A DNA stretch of 64,000 bases from Homalodisca vitripennis (GCF_021130785.1 NC_060207.1:195994001-196058000), one strand, 5' to 3'. Positions 41,279-56,598 are shown, counted from the first letter of the stretch. The notes: a model not told the origin generated them from the sequence alone. Program-made: numbers and translations.

Positions 41279-44099
41279 TATTCAAGAATCTATCGATTTC
41301 ACGATTAGCTGGATTGTGTGCCGATACAATGCAAATTGTATCTAGTCTCCTAGACCATAGCATGGATTCGTATAATGATGACAACATACAGAAAATTTCA
41401 CAAACCAACATGTGGAAAGAGTAGAAGGTCAATAACTGTGCACTTTCCACTACTAAGCAGTTCTATTTGGACTGGTTGTTTTAAGTGCTAAATCATTTAT
41501 TCAGTATTTTTAACTGTGGTAACACAGCACTATGAAGTTCAAACTCGTAAAGGTCCGATATTGTTTCTTAAATTTTGTTTGTAAGTATTCAAGGTATTCT
41601 TTATCCCTAATAAGATATGATTGTTTAATGGCACAAATCAGCATTGAAAGGTAAAACAAATGATACCTTAAATCTTAGATATTGTTTATATAACTCATCA
41701 GAGATTTAAGTGCTATAATATATTCTACAATATTTTGAAACAATAGAAAAAAGTGGAAAAAATAGTAAAAAGGGCGTTTTGAAAGTCTGAATATATGAAT
41801 GAAATTGCTACAAACGCAACGGATAAATGTTTTTAAACCCTTCATGTTTCTGAAGCATACTTTATCCTAAATACTGCTTTTAAACATTCTAGCAAAACAA
41901 ATCTCACCATAAAGCAATCTTAGGAGTGGTCATAGCCACAGGAAAGGGTAAGCCTATCAAAGCCAAGCTTGAATAGACCAAATATTGGATTCTTCAGGGA
42001 TTTATGAATTGCGGAATATTATTATTTAGTCCTTTACAGAAAAGGGTAATGAATGTAATATTTTTTCTGTACATAGCAATTCTTTAATAATTAATTATTA
42101 TAAGGTCAGTCCAGTTTCTACACTGGCATTATAATACTTCCCAATAAATTTTAGGGATAAATTAGTATTAGAGATTAGTATCCTGCACTATTTGGAAGGT
42201 ACGGTAAGAGTGAGAAGTGCACAATCTTTAACTGAGTACGCTGTAATTTTCGAGCTACTGACGAGAGGCATCTCGAAACGCTATCAATAATCCTACAAGC
42301 GTTCTAACTGGGATTTCCTCAACCTAGCAACAAGAGAGAGCAGCCAGCCGTGCGAACAAATGTCGAACGATATAGATACGACATGCAGATTTCCCTACAG
42401 AATATGTTTGAGTACATGTTAAATCATTTACATTTAATGAAATGTTGTACACAATAATGTATGTTTTGAAATGAGGAACCTAAACTTTTGAATAAAGTCG
42501 TGTGCTTAACATCAAAAGTTAAAGCTCACTTAGCCGGTTTCGACGTAAGTGCATGAGGGATAGGTGGTGGATTACGATAGTCTAACAAACAAAAGTAAAT
42601 TAAGTTGTTCTACATTTGGAAACGATCCCAACTAAACGAATTCTGACTCAGCGCCAAGAAACTAAGCGAAGCTGTACTTGGTACTTTGTACTTTGTAGTA
42701 TAATATCTAATAAGATGGCAAGCCATTTTTTTTAACATTTCATGCTAACTTCTTGGTCAGTTTGTGAGCGAGTCACCTTAGAAACTCCATAAAAACGATT
42801 ATTGATTAATAATTAATAGCCATATTAGATGAAAATGAAATATTTATTTCTTCCGATTGTGAAGAAAAGGATATTATATCTAAAAGTAAGTCCATCAAAC
42901 ACGTAACACTAGAATTTTTTCCATTAGTCATTACTTTCCTACAAATACATAAAGAGAACGTTTTCTTTTACTTACCATATAAATTACTATACAATTTCAA
43001 ACGATTGCTTTCAGAAATATGAGGACGTTATTTGTCGCTCTGATTTTAAAGAATAATTGAATACAAAAGGTTATCTCGGCGTGAGTTATTTTTCTTAAAA
43101 TAAACGTATTATGTCAAATCTTGTAGAGCCTTGTACTATAGAAAACCCGTATTTTAGACATGACTTTAATTTGTCTTGAAAAAATGTAGAGGTTATCGAG
43201 AATTTAAAATAAGGCATTTGAAATATTCCATTATAATCAATTACCCCAACAGGAACTAACCACAATAAAATTAGTAACAGAACGATCACACAAAATTATT
43301 AACTATAATTTTCAAAGGTCTCCCACTGTACAATATACCGCTGACGTTCAGGTTTATAGATCTAATTATATTGTATTACTCCACCTAGATTCGAAGATAA
43401 TTTTTAATAATAATATATTTGTATCAATATCGTAGTTTTTTGGTTTGAGGTGGATAAACAACACTTAAAAATTCTATGTTTGAAATTATTAATTTTAAAT
43501 AATTATTTTTTATTTTTTCAATGTAAAATTATTTTTATAATATTATCACGTATTTTTAAATAATAAATATTAATTTATTTTAAATTAAAATTGACTCAAG
43601 TAACAGTATTTGTTTCTAATTTCTTCCAACGCTCTTATCTGATCATAGATTACACCAAATCCATTTTTAAGTGACCAATCTGTTCCTGTCACACCAGCCA
43701 TGGCCTCTCCATCTATCTGAAAAAAACGTTATAAACATTGGCGTCCAATTTTACTTAAATTTAGAAAGATTATTGGTCTTTACTTATTTTTATATTTAAT
43801 TTTCAAAAAATTTACAAATCAACTTGCTATGTATAATACAAGAAACTGACCACTCTCATTTATAATATTTAATATTATTTAATATTTTACAATAAATCTT
43901 TTTTTGTGTTTTTACATTTAACTTAGTTTTATCTTAACAAAATTAATATCATAAAAAAATTCACAACAAAATTTTAATTAGAAATTGTATACCTTAAATA
44001 ATCTCTAAATATATATAGCCTACCCCATCACTCCTTATTAATTTTCTTCCCCTTATCTCAGAAGATTAAAATTGGCAATGTGTTTCACGAGTTAGGTAG

Positions 44100-45060
44100 A
44101 TAACCTATAGCAATTTCATAAATATCGAACAACCTTAGGGCATGAAATAGAATTACAACCCCTACTACAACTATATTTAGTTGAACTTCTAGATTGCAAA
44201 GGCATATTAAAATTAATTTGACAGGTGTTAAATGCTATCTACAGACGAATAAAGCATTTGTGCATGATTATAAACCACCCAAAAGGGTTGAATTGTGGTT
44301 TAAACCATAGAGGAACCAAACCTTTGATTATGGAAATTCCCAGTAGGTATATTAAAATGATGAAACTTTACACACGTGTGCCCAATGTTCTCAGCAAAAG
44401 AAAAACTTTTAACGCATGCCGACCATCCATGAAGTACATAAATGTAAACCATTGATTTTATATTTTGTTTTCAACTTTCTAGGTGCCTGGAGAGATTAAT
44501 CTTGAAATAGACGTGTCTTATCCTCTTAACAGACAGATAAAAAGATTTTCATGAACATCAATAATCCATGGTATTTGAATTAGGATTGCAAACCCCTACA
44601 GTGACTATAATGTTTGTTTATTTAACTACTTAATATTTTAGAAAGCTAAAATGCCATAGACACGTACCTCACAACTTTTAAAGGAGGATAAAAGTGGTCA
44701 TCCATTTTTTATCACCCATACAGTTTTAATTGAGTTTGCAACCCTTAGAAGAACTACGTATATTTGCTTCAATTTTTCGACGATTAAAAATATGAAATTT
44801 GACACGTACGTATCTTATCCCACCTGTAGACAAATTAAACATTTGCCAAAATGATCAACCACACATTAGGGTTGGCATGCTTTAAACGGCTGGAATATTT
44901 AGATTTTAGATTTCTTAACTACCCGATATTGTACAAATATGAAACTTGACAAACATGTTTATGTCAGATTACTGTACTGGAAATAACTTATACCAGAAGT
45001 ATATTTCATTGCTTGAAGTTGTCAGTTTCTAACAATAAATATACTTCCCAGCCCAACGTG
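44100..45060. repeat. Degenerate repeat zone (ATGAAAYTTKACACGTR motif)
   Basis: Variants of a module recur four or five times: a GTTTGCAACCCNTA-like block, then ATGAAAYTTGACACGTACGT and CTTATCC...ACAGACAGATAAA-like blocks (e.g. 44358, 44500-44540, 44655, 44793-44845, 44938). Units are roughly 130-170 bp and strongly diverged. Confidence 0.35.
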
Positions 45061-45984
45061 TTTATACATTCCATGTCGGGACAACAAGAGAAACGGAACT
45101 ACGGAACAGGAAATATCTTAGACCTGAAGTGGATGGTTTTTGTACTGAAAAAATTGAGTATATCTTTCTTACTCATAAAAACTCTTCTTTCATTCTCCTA
45201 CTTCAAGGCCTAAAAATACTGCTATAACTTTCAGACTAATTATTCTTATATGGATTATAAGATAAGAGCAGCTCCTAGTGATGGTAACTTATTTTTAGGG
45301 AATGCTTATTCTTCCACAAAAAAGTATCCGCTTATGACATAAATTATATGCATTAAGAAATCGCGTGCAAAGCCGCGAGTGATGGCTGTTGTGTAATGCA
45401 AGTTATTTATGAGCACATAGGTATTTAATCATATTTAATTTTTTTACCCCATGAAATTAAGGCACACTTTAAAATTTTAAGGAACGTAGAAAATATGTCT
45501 CTGATTCGTCGTTAACGCATCATGGATCAACCCAGCTCGACCAAGCTTAGTGAGCAATCTGTCCCTGACATGCCATCCATTCAGAAGATGGAGTAGAATA
45601 AATAGCTAACTGCTGACGTTCATTTACATGGACCTAGTTGAAAGTTACTATTTTTTTACAAATTTAAAAAGGCTTAAATTTAACTTATACTGTTTTATTC
45701 GCTCATGCACTCATTTTTTATACTATATTACTATAATATACTAAATTATTTGGCCTAGGATCAAAACGTGGAGCCGGAAGCGGCTTGCCTTTACCCCTTT
45801 CCCCCTCCTGACCATCGCCGTCCTGTCCAATTGGTTCAGATGCCACTACGCTGTGCGGATGAAAGAACAGACATCGCCATTCTTCTTAGTATCCCAATGT
45901 AGCCTGTGTTAGTGGGATGTGTGATTGGTATCCCATAACTTGTGATTTTGTTTAAGACTTTCATTATTTTTACATATTTATTAT

Positions 45985-46050
45985 TACCTCCCCCTCCTGA
46001 AGAAGAGGATGGATTCCAATCCTCGAAGCGTTGTGTAATAAGTTTTGTTT
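45985..46050 (+). repeat. Dispersed repeat, copy 3 (fragment)
   Basis: CTCCTGAAGAAGAGGATGG followed by ATTCCAATCCTCGAAGCGTTGTG matches the opening of the repeat at 95-140. Confidence 0.5.
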
Positions 46051-48536
46051 TAACTGTTTAGTAAACAGCTCTAAGACAATAATCATATCATTGTTATAAC
46101 ATTTTTATACCCTCACATTTCGACTTTTTCTGAAACTTCTTTGTTCATTTCTTAAGAGAAATATCTCTGTCAATTACAAAACAAACCGAATTGCGCATAT
46201 GGATTTCTGGATTATGATTTGAAGTTTCGAAGCGATATTTATTATTGTTATATTGCTTCCGGGTGTAAATCTAGCATTTAACCCGATGTAATAACGTTCA
46301 TAAAAATCATATTGAACAATTTAGTGACCAAAGGAAACAGCGAAAAACTTTTAGCTTCATGAAATAAACTGAAATTTCCTGAATTGGCGTTACGTTGGGA
46401 ATCAAGAAACTGAAACAATTACGATAAAGTGACTTAATTATTCATTTATTGATAGGGATACAGGATTGATTTCACTCAGTTATTGTTGTCTATCAGTAAC
46501 AGTGACTAATATGACTCATGGATCTATAACCATCACGAATTCCGAAAGAAAGGGACCACGTACATTCCTTAGTTTCTAAACCACAAAGCTTATGTTTCAA
46601 TCAAATAAAATTAAATCCCTGGAATGGAAGAAGTGAATGGGAAACTTATTTGTGGATATTATTACCAAACAGAACAAATCCTAAAGATAGTAAATATATT
46701 ACGTAATTTTCAACAGGGATGAATAGTAAATATATTTTGACAGAAAGAAGACAGTCGTGAGATAAAAACAACTTCAAAGACATAATCGTGAATGTATCTT
46801 CCATGGTAATTCTATATAGGTTACTATAATATAATAATTTAAATTTAAATTACTGATCGAATGTTGTGAAGTCAATCAACAATTCCAAGAGCTTAATACA
46901 ATTAACAAAACTGGTATGAATCTGGATTAAGAGGAAAGTATAATTATGAACACTGAATTTTAACATTGTTGGAATATTTAATTACTTATATCAATAGAAT
47001 TTCTCATTAATCAGTTATATTTAATAAAAGATCGCAATAACTCTTCCTCAAGCGTAAGTTTCATTTATATTTTATTACAAGTTTTAAATGCAATAAATAA
47101 TTCAACTCATCACGGAATTTTTTATCTATAAATCCCGAGCAGTACTTTTACTTATAACAAATCCCAGATTAACCCTCCTGAAACAATAATTAACAACGAA
47201 TAGGTATAGGTATTATACTCCGCGATAGGTGTTTATCTGTGTTAACACTCACAAACATCACGTATATCAGTACCTCTAAGCCCTGGGGTACCACAAACTG
47301 AGCTGTACAGTAAAATATTGGGTTTTAATTACGTATGTTTACAGCCAAATTTAGATTCCTCTGCATATTCCACTGTTTTTGTTTTCCCAGTCAAAACAAA
47401 TAAAAGCTGTATTCTATATGAAAATACCACGAATATGTCAGGCAGCTAAGTCAGGATAACGTATATAAATAGATAAAAGAGTTAACCAGTAATTGTACTA
47501 GCTAGTTTAATTAAGTCGCATTATTTAAATCTTACAAAAACAAACACCGCCTGGTTGACGAATGATCACTAAAGGATAAATGAAAACGGGATTTAAGACT
47601 AAGCGTATTTAAGTACACCTTAATAAACATATAAATAAATAAGTTATATACTACCTTTACAAATAATTGTGCTTGTGTGATGATATAGAGGGTTATTGAA
47701 ATAGTTGTACCAGCCGTTTTGCTTTAAAACTACCAGAATATTTAAAGATTAAATAAACTCTTCCCTGGATATTCCATTATTAACACTTTGTTAGTTTCGA
47801 GACTTTGTCATATAATTTATTTCCCAAAAGGGTGGCAAACTCAAAAACTTTAATTACAAACACAGTTTGAATATGCATTTTGGGTGTAAACATTTTGGAT
47901 TGCATCATAAGACATTTTCAATCTCATTTTCTTTGTTACTAAGCTAATTGTTACATATATATTAAAGGCTTAAGTGGAAATCCTTCTTATCATGCATTTA
48001 ATGTGTTTTATTCTTTTATACTACTCAGAAATTCACTTTTTACAGTCTACATATTCAATAGTTACCTAAAATGTCAGCGTTTTTTGTATAGAAACAAGAT
48101 CGACTCTCATTTACACTCAAGCAAATGTTAAGTTTGTAGTGCTAGGACAAAGTAAAATGATATAAAATGATAAGAATGATAAAAAAATCTAAGTACATTT
48201 TTTAACTAACAACCTAATTGTTAATTTTGGTTAAAGAACCTAAAATTGCGTTTTGTCCGTAACTTTAACAGCACATAGCACCAGAAATACGGTTTCAATA
48301 TCAATCCTGCATCACTAATCTGAAAGAAGCTTTAGACATGTATGGATCCTCCTGCAAAGTGAATTAAAATTATCATTAAAAATCCAAGACTCCACTGCCC
48401 GTCAACTATAATCACTTACATTTAAGTAACAATGTGACAAGACAGACAGTGATTGTTCCTTGTTATTGGCCGAAGTACATACTAATGTTAAAAAAGTAAA
48501 TTAAGCTAGTAGAAGTTTGGAATAACGAAGATCTAT

Positions 48537-48686
48537 CAAGTACAAGGACAGGACACTATCCAAGATTATCCCATCCCCTTGAGTGTTTGGTCTATATTGA
48601 TAACATGTCCATCATGTTACAGGAGTAGGGATGTACCCTGATCACACACAGTTAGGCAAGCTCCTGTCCTGTACCTCTTGTTGTTG
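48537..48686. repeat. Imperfect inverted repeat of about 150 bp
   Basis: CAAGTACAAGGACAGGAC at the left is mirrored by GTCCTGTACCTCTTG at the right, and the centre reads AACATGTCCATCATGTT. Intervening similarity is patchy. It could be a small MITE, but no target duplication was found. Confidence 0.3.
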
Positions 48687-49899
48687 ATGTATTACAGTTG
48701 GAGTGTACAACAATAACAAACCTAAAAATGATGCTCAACAACATCATTATATTACAATTTAAATAAACCTCCAATAAACAATTGCATATTTTATAAAAAT
48801 ATATTTACGTTCATATTTTCATCTCAGTTTGAAGCAAATATTTAAAATAGATTCTAATGTAATTACCACTTTATTCTCAATATTTCAAATGATCCAGTGT
48901 GCTACGTCAGATATTCTTAAGTAACAACACCCTTTCAGATTAAAATGTTTCATTCATCAAAAGATGTTTTGTGAAAGAAGCGTTGAATGAATGCTCAGGA
49001 TTTTATTCAAGCATTATTTTAAATAATAACTAAGCGCAATATTAAAATACCAAAATAAACTCTGATGAAAATAATTTAATTGGACTGAGATCCAAACACT
49101 ATTTGTACATTTATTTTTCAAATATCATCTAAATTAAACTAAACTCTTTCTGGAGTTAATTATCTAAAAACTAAATTGAACACTGTAAGACGTTTAGCGT
49201 AATAAAAAGTCAGATTGAGATTTTAAAACATTTTTATACAACTTAATACCGCAATAGACGCTTGCCAAATTGCAACATCTCACTTTAATCCGAGAAAGCA
49301 ATAAAGACATAAAACAAAACAAAAGATACCATACTTTATATCTACCTTGTTGGTTTTAAATAAAGTTTTATTTTAACATTATTATTGTTTTCCACGCTAA
49401 CCCATATAACTCGGGATTCAAATATTAAGTAACATATTACCGTGAGAGTATAGACCCGAAAATAGAAATAAAAATATTTTTTACTGCAACGGTTTTAATT
49501 ATATAGTCTACTCAAAAATCTTCCATAACTCTGTTTTTGGATCCATATTCTGTTTGGAAATATATATCATGCATTATTTAGTCCTACTTTGCTTTTGAAT
49601 CACAGAAATAAAAAATTTGTATAATTTTCTTCAATCGAAAATTTTTGTTTGACAGTTAATTATAAACGAACTAAATTGTAGGTTAAAAACTTGTACTACA
49701 AACAAAGCAGAGTTTCGTGTCTCTTAGAAGAGCTACTTTTGTAACAGTTAAAAGTGTAGCCGATTTTGTCTATTCTTCGTACGTTATTTATTTAATTAAA
49801 AATTGATTTTCTTAACGTTTACGTACAATTTTTACTGGCTTATTTTACATCATTATCTTAAGAAATTAATTTTTTACAAGTTTTTTATAGAATTTTACG

Positions 49900-50247
49900 T
49901 GTTTTTTACACATTTAACAAAGTTAATCTACTTGAAACCTTAATGAAACTTGTTTTTGGACACAGAACTTTGCGTATTTCTTCAGATATCTTAAAAATTA
50001 CTGCAGCTAGAGGTCTGGAACCAATTTTATTCAATTTTTCAGTTCAATTTGCATAATATACATTAAATTGTACGTCCTGGGTAACGCCCAAAATAATTTA
50101 ATAGGGCTCCCTTTTAACGGAAATCTTTCACCCTGTATAGCTCGCTAACTAAGCGTTTCTGGACCTATGAGTATATGAACATTTTTCGTTATTTTCACCG
50201 TAAGAACAAGTCCTGACAGTTTCTCCGTTTCTTCATGGGACACCCTG
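49900..50247 (-). repeat. Diverged solo TIR related to the 38.7-41.2 kb element
   Basis: The run from about 50120 (AGCTCGCTAACTAAGCGTTT, GGACCTATG, CATTTTTCGTTATTTT) to CACCCTGTAT at 50241-50250 parallels the right TIR of the 2.5-kb mariner-like element in order and spacing. Weaker similarity (ACATTTAACAAAGTTA...) extends back to about 49900. No partner TIR is seen nearby. Confidence 0.6.
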
Positions 50248-53200
50248 TATCTTATTTACTATGCACAATAAGCCACCTTAATGGGATTTCATAAGGAACA
50301 AACTAAACACAAAAAATAAATATTTAAAAAGACAAATATTTTTCCTACAAGAAAACATGTAAATTATTCTATGGAAACTGTAAAAAATAAGGATTTATTA
50401 AAATAATTATCGACAGTATAATACTTTACATTATTAAATACATACTAAATAATAACTAAAATTTCATCTCTTATTTTTTAGTTCAGGAAAAGTATTCTTG
50501 TAGACAGGTACTGTTTCCTAAACTTGTAATGTTTGGCTTTATGGGAAACCATTTCTGGAAAGAAAAAAAAGAAAAAGTTTTTGTACATTTCAAACTCTTT
50601 GTATTTTGCCGATATTTACGGTAAATAAAGTACAAATTTCATTGAATGAAAAGAGAGGATTCCATCGCTGAACGGAAATTTAGCGGAAAATAGACTTTAT
50701 ACAAGATATACTGTTCTTCTTGACGGTAAATTCGTTGTTGATATTGTGTCTAACAGAGAATATTTTAGTTCATAATTTTGCAATCTGGGACATATGGATC
50801 TTATAACCTCATCAACATATTTGTGATTGACAGCAAAATATTCAAATCTAGCCTAAGTGAAAAAAAATAAAAGGAAGAATGAGAATTAAACATATGTTAA
50901 TAATACCACTTTCAAATTTATATATTTTTTTCTTAATTTAATACAAAGGCTAATTTTTTAAACTTAGCTACACATAGCGCTATCAACATAACTGAAGTAG
51001 GAGGTACAATATAGTACAATATAATACAACGATCATTCTTATATCTGGGACCCAATTATTTTTAACAAGTTACCTACTGAAATTAAAGAAATGCAAAATA
51101 TAAACCATTTTTGTAAAAAACTGAAAATATGGCTTTCAGGTAAAAAGAACTTATCTGTTCACACGAACAAATTTGTTAAAATTTAACGAATGATTAATTA
51201 ATTACCATTACATCTGTTTGCCTTTGTATTTGTATTACATATTAAACTGTGTACTTTTATATTTGAAATCAAATAACTTTGTAATTGTGGGTTTACACGG
51301 TGTTTCCATTGAAAAGAAGCTAAGTCTAGGTTCATTGTAAAAATTATAGCTGTCTTATCTTATCTTATATTAGTTATAGTTTATAGCTATTATAGCTATT
51401 AGTTATAACTTATATTATATAGTTCGCCTTCCCCCACATCAAGACACGCCACTAACACTGCAAAGCTGCACGACAACCTTAATGATATACTGAAATACTG
51501 AACTGAACTCAAATTATTATATTTAATATGTATTGTACATTTGTCAACTAGCCACAATTACTGGCAACAGTGGTTAGTAATATTCCATTATTGCCATGTC
51601 TTGTAAAACTGTATTACTGTGGAATAACTTCATTTATTCACATTTATGTACACATACCTCGTTTACACTAATATCCAAAAACACATTAAAAGGATACTAC
51701 AAAATGACAAAATAATTTAATCTGTGATATTATATGAAGAACAAAATTGTATTTAAAAAGGATGTACTCTTTTTAATTGCGAGAAAAATGTTCGGCACCT
51801 AATAATTATTGTTCAAGGAAATATAACTAGTTAAACACTACGTAATGGGCTTATCTACCACAAAACAAAATTTTTAGGCTATCTGTACTTATTATAAAAA
51901 TTAAATTTGTATCATTGTAGTACTGAATATACAAGCTACTATGAATGAGTAAAAGAAACACATGTTGCAACATGTTGTTACTCGATATTGTAAAGATTAC
52001 TTATAAGTTTTATCATGCTAAGTAAAACTTACAAGAACCACTTTTAAATGTAAAATGAAAATATTACTTGCCAAGTTACTGGAGTAATATATCAATAATG
52101 GATTAACATTATAACTGAGGGTGCTTACGAATTTAATCACTAAATAAAAGTTTAAACATTTTTCCTTGAAGTTTGTGTGTGCTTATACGTGTGGTGTCAG
52201 CATCTAGGCTTCACATTGTTGCTGTAGTTCCAAAAAGGAAATTTGAAACAAAATAGTCCTCAAAGAGGAATCATTTTAGGAATCAAGAACTTACACACAA
52301 AAATTTCGACGGGATTAGCTATTTATCCATACAAAATATAATCACGTTAATAGTCTCTTTAGAAGGACATCACCACGATATCTGTATTAACCTGAAACAT
52401 AATCATAGGTAAGTTATTTCACTATTAACAAATTTAATTTATCATACATTAAAAATATATGCCTCGCATGAAAGGGCTATATTATAATACGATAAATTTT
52501 AATTTTAATCACGGACAAGACGTGTGAGGAGGTAGCCGGTACATTGTAGAACGGTTATAAATACAAGAGAGAAAAAATTATTACGCTTGCCAATTAGGTT
52601 ATTGTTCCACAAAGAATTTAGTTAAGAACATTAGAGAATCAAGAATTTTTTATTCATTATAGCATTATAAAAATGCATTAACATCCTCACCACTTCAATA
52701 AAATTTTCAATTACAATATAATGTTAATCCAAGTGAAAAACCTGGTTGGCCAGTTGAATAGTAACTTAAGTTTAATTAAGCATGGACCATCAACAATACA
52801 TACAAATATTAACAGATTCAACAAGAAGTAAATTAATAACTGATTTATCAGAGAATAAATTGATAAAATATTCAATATTAAATAAATAAATATTATAATA
52901 CCAGATACTTATAACTGTTGAACATTAATGTAGGTTACAATAGAGATAGGATTTAAAGTAAAACGAAACACCTATTACAGAAAGAGCCAGATATTCATCT
53001 TTACCATAGAAAGTCTAGTTAACAGCCATCTACACATCACTGATTTGAATTTACTAAGACTAATGTTATGACTAGTAAGATGTAGTTCATTAAACAAACA
53101 AATGGATATTAATAAAATAATATATTGATTTCGATTTGCTTAATCTGTTGTATTGGTGATATACGAGTAAATATAAGCAGTCTCTAGTAGGATATTGATG

Positions 53201-55082
53201 AATTTTATTTCTAAGAGAAAAGTTACCAAGATTCTATTTTAATTTAGTCAGACATGAATAAATATAAAGGTTAATAACTGTAAGAATACCTTCCTCCACA
53301 AAAATAGGATTACACGTAGTTAAGAAGGAGATACCATACAAAATTCTAATAACGTTTTTTCTATAAAAGTAATACTTTTGTAATATCGTGACTGTTACCT
53401 CATATGGCGATTCTTTCTAATAGAGTGCTATGAAAAAATGCATACTATGCTGATTTGTAATAAAATTTGGGAACAAGTTTCTTTAGGCAGCGCAGAAAAA
53501 TATTAATTTTGACAGACTAAAACAGACACTTGGAACGTGGGGTTTCCAAGTCAACTTTGAGTATAAAGTTATACTCAACAGTCTTACAGAAGACTGCAAA
53601 TTTAAATTATACTTCGTTAGCGATATTTGCAAAGAGAAAATAAAATATGATGTGATTTATTATTATCTAGTGACAAACCTCTACAAACAACGTATCTATA
53701 CCCTTTACTTGTACAGTAAAACATGGAGTCAATGATTACTGAACTGCAATCCACATTAGTAGGCAAACCATTTATAAGTACTAAGAATAATAATGGGCAC
53801 ATTACCAATCTCTGCGGTTCACCACATTCACTGTAACTTAGAGAGTCTACTGTTAGTAGACGATCCAAGTAGTGCGATCAGTCAGGTGAGTCCCAAAAAG
53901 AAGTTGAGCTCAACACCATTTAGGTCTCATAATCTTGTAATTTATAAAAAAAAAAAACAGTAAAAATCCTTTGTCAAATCAAAAAAAGTTGGCAAGTGTG
54001 TTAGAGGAGTGTTCGAAAACCAACTATCACTCCAGAGAAAAATATCAATAATATGCAATGAGTAATAATACAACAATATTTATTTATTATATTTAATACA
54101 ACTAAATAACGGTACAATACAATGTATCTAATATATTTATAATAATATTCTTATGCATCACAATAATTATATTTTATTACATTTATAAATTGTTTAAGAT
54201 ATTCTTAGGTTGAGGTTCACGATACAAGACAATTTAAGTTCAAGTCACGCACAACGTTAGGGAAGTGTATAAGTAAGTAGCTGAAGACAAGTCTCTATAG
54301 CGGCGGCTCCATTTCTCGCCATTTTATTAAATTCCCCACTTTACATAATGGTGGCAATATGCGAGCCATCTATCTTTATATCCTGCTGAAGAATTTCCAA
54401 AAGCACCATCACTCAACCTAACACTCTACTTTGATCCAAAAGCATTAATAATTATCTTATATTACACAGCTACGCAAGGTAATTAATTCAAGGTATGTGT
54501 TGATAAAAGGCTTCGGTTAGGTTGCATAAAGAACTTAATGTGTACAATGAATTTTACTGCGATCAATTGGCTAAAAGTGTTACATGTTAAATGTTATGCG
54601 AGCATTCCAAGTTTGGTTACAAAAATATTTATTCTCATTTTTATCGTTTCCTTCCTGGTTATTCATCAGATCAATGTTAAATGTTGCTTTCACGCTTCAG
54701 TGGAGTTCCATGCTCCTCATCGATGAGACCTATATAAAAATGAAGCTATGCAAAATTTTAAGTGTATTGGCTACCTGGTTTTTAAGATATCTTGTGAACA
54801 AGCGGACAGAAATAAACAAACTGCCAGTAATGGTTACCGTAAAGCTTCAATAACATTGCTCAAAATTTTGAAAAAAATTTAAAAATTGCATTACATTTAT
54901 TATTATGATTGACCATTCTATAGCACTCGAAATTTGGGGTTGTGGACATTATGACCACGACAGTGACCATAGCATTCCTGCTCTTAAATAATCATTGTTT
55001 TACCATTAAAATCCCTTATCCCTTCCTAGCTTTAATGAGCTCATAATTTGGATTGTGAATTACATATAATCTGCAAAAGTTT

Positions 55083-55230
55083 GTATCAACACAGTTTACA
55101 AATGCTGTCCGCAAAAATTAAGGTGGGATACACAGGTTGTAACCCTGATTCTTTAAACTAACTACCCCTTAGCTTAGGTAAGTCTTTGCACCCTTTCAAA
55201 TTCGTGTAATAATTACAATGAATGATAATT
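55083..55230 (+). repeat. Direct repeat pair, copy 1
   Basis: Shares with 56467-56598, in order, an ACACAGTT..A.A...CTGTCC block, GAT/ACAGRTTGTAACCCTGAT, CTTAG..., TTTGCACC and TTCAAATTCRYGTAATAATT blocks. Old, diverged repeat of unknown family. Confidence 0.5.
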
Positions 55231-56466
55231 TTTCCTTAGAGCGGAATAACAAATATCATTGCATATTTTACTGATCCTCCATAGTATATTACTTTATCCT
55301 TTTTTGTTTTGAAGTGTGTTATTAACGATGATAATTTGAAAGAAAAATAGAATTTTAGATATATGCCATCTTTATAATAATTACACAAAAGGTATAACAC
55401 TAAGTTTCGAGTATTGAAATAGACATAAACACATGTTTACTTCACGAAAGTACATACATAGCGTGCATCTCAATCGTAAATGAATTATAAACTAAATGTT
55501 ACTATTGTTTCGGAATGGAAGTCCTATCGTCAAATTAAAAACCATGCCGGGGTATGAAAACATTTCTGTTAAATAAGATTCTCTACTTTATACAATATCC
55601 GCAAGATATGTCAAAAATGAAATGAGGTATAAATTTGAAATTTTCTAAGCATTCTTAGTGAAGCTTGTTATGGGACACGTGGTGCAGCGTACTTCTACAT
55701 AGTTTTTTTACAATGATAAATACATTAATTCTTATTTAGATACCATTAAATTAATTATAACGTGTTAAAATGTATTGAGAAAGTGAACTAAATCTAATTC
55801 ATATTGTTATGTGGAATATACCACTGTTGAACAAACTATAGAGTAATCAACCATGATTGCGAAAACACGATTCCCAATCCCTCCAGAATAGTTTAATTCA
55901 CCGCAGAACATACATTAGTACGGAGTAATTAGAGTCAGTAGTAAGTTTATTAACTCCTATAACTACAAGTGAGTACAGAATGCGTTATTTAAACAAGTTA
56001 TTTCATTAACACTGAATGTGTAATACGGAATTCGTGACTATCTAAATTTTAATTGTCTTTTTTAAACTTAGACCACAGTTTTAAATCAGTATTTTGGTGT
56101 TAATAATTCACGTCTACTGTTGTCTCACAGAAATGTATTAAACTCTATGTGGCAAACTGTTAAGTAATTTTCTTTAATTATGTTTATATGAAAAACTTAT
56201 GTGATAAATCAGATTATCAAGATATGTAAGGCATAAGGCCACATTTCTACTATAATTTTCACTTCGTTAACGTAGAGCAACAAGTATTGTATCTAAGACG
56301 CTACATATAGGCCTGAAGAATAGAATTAATATACATTGACCTTTTCAAGTTTTACACAAGGTAAAGAATATTGGCCATTTAGTGGAAAAGAGGTCTCTCT
56401 CTGTTTCAGCGCAAGCAGTTAAAGTGAAGGACTAATTACCATAATTGATTTAAATATATTGTAAGA

Positions 56467-56598
56467 CATTTATACCGACACAGTTCATAAGAGCTGTCCA
56501 CAAACATTGAGGTTGGGTACAGAGATTGTAACCCTGATCCTCCCCCTCCCTTAGGCTTTGCACCATTTCAAATTCACGTAATAATTACAGTAATTATT
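56467..56598 (+). repeat. Direct repeat pair, copy 2
   Basis: See 55083-55230. Same order of conserved blocks, slightly shorter in the middle. Confidence 0.5.

Larger units (their letters stand above)
41277..49879. other. Gene-free AT-rich region with degenerate repeats
   Basis: No supported gene is visible. A degenerate repeat zone lies at about 44100-45060, and a third fragment of the ATCCTCGAA repeat at about 45985-46050. A somewhat GC-richer patch at 45760-45850 is unassigned. Confidence 0.55.

Noticed and set aside
51360..51425. TTATAGCTATTATAGCTA palindromic AT stretch as a functional hairpin
   Set aside because: Simple AT-rich self-complementarity of the kind expected by chance in such DNA.
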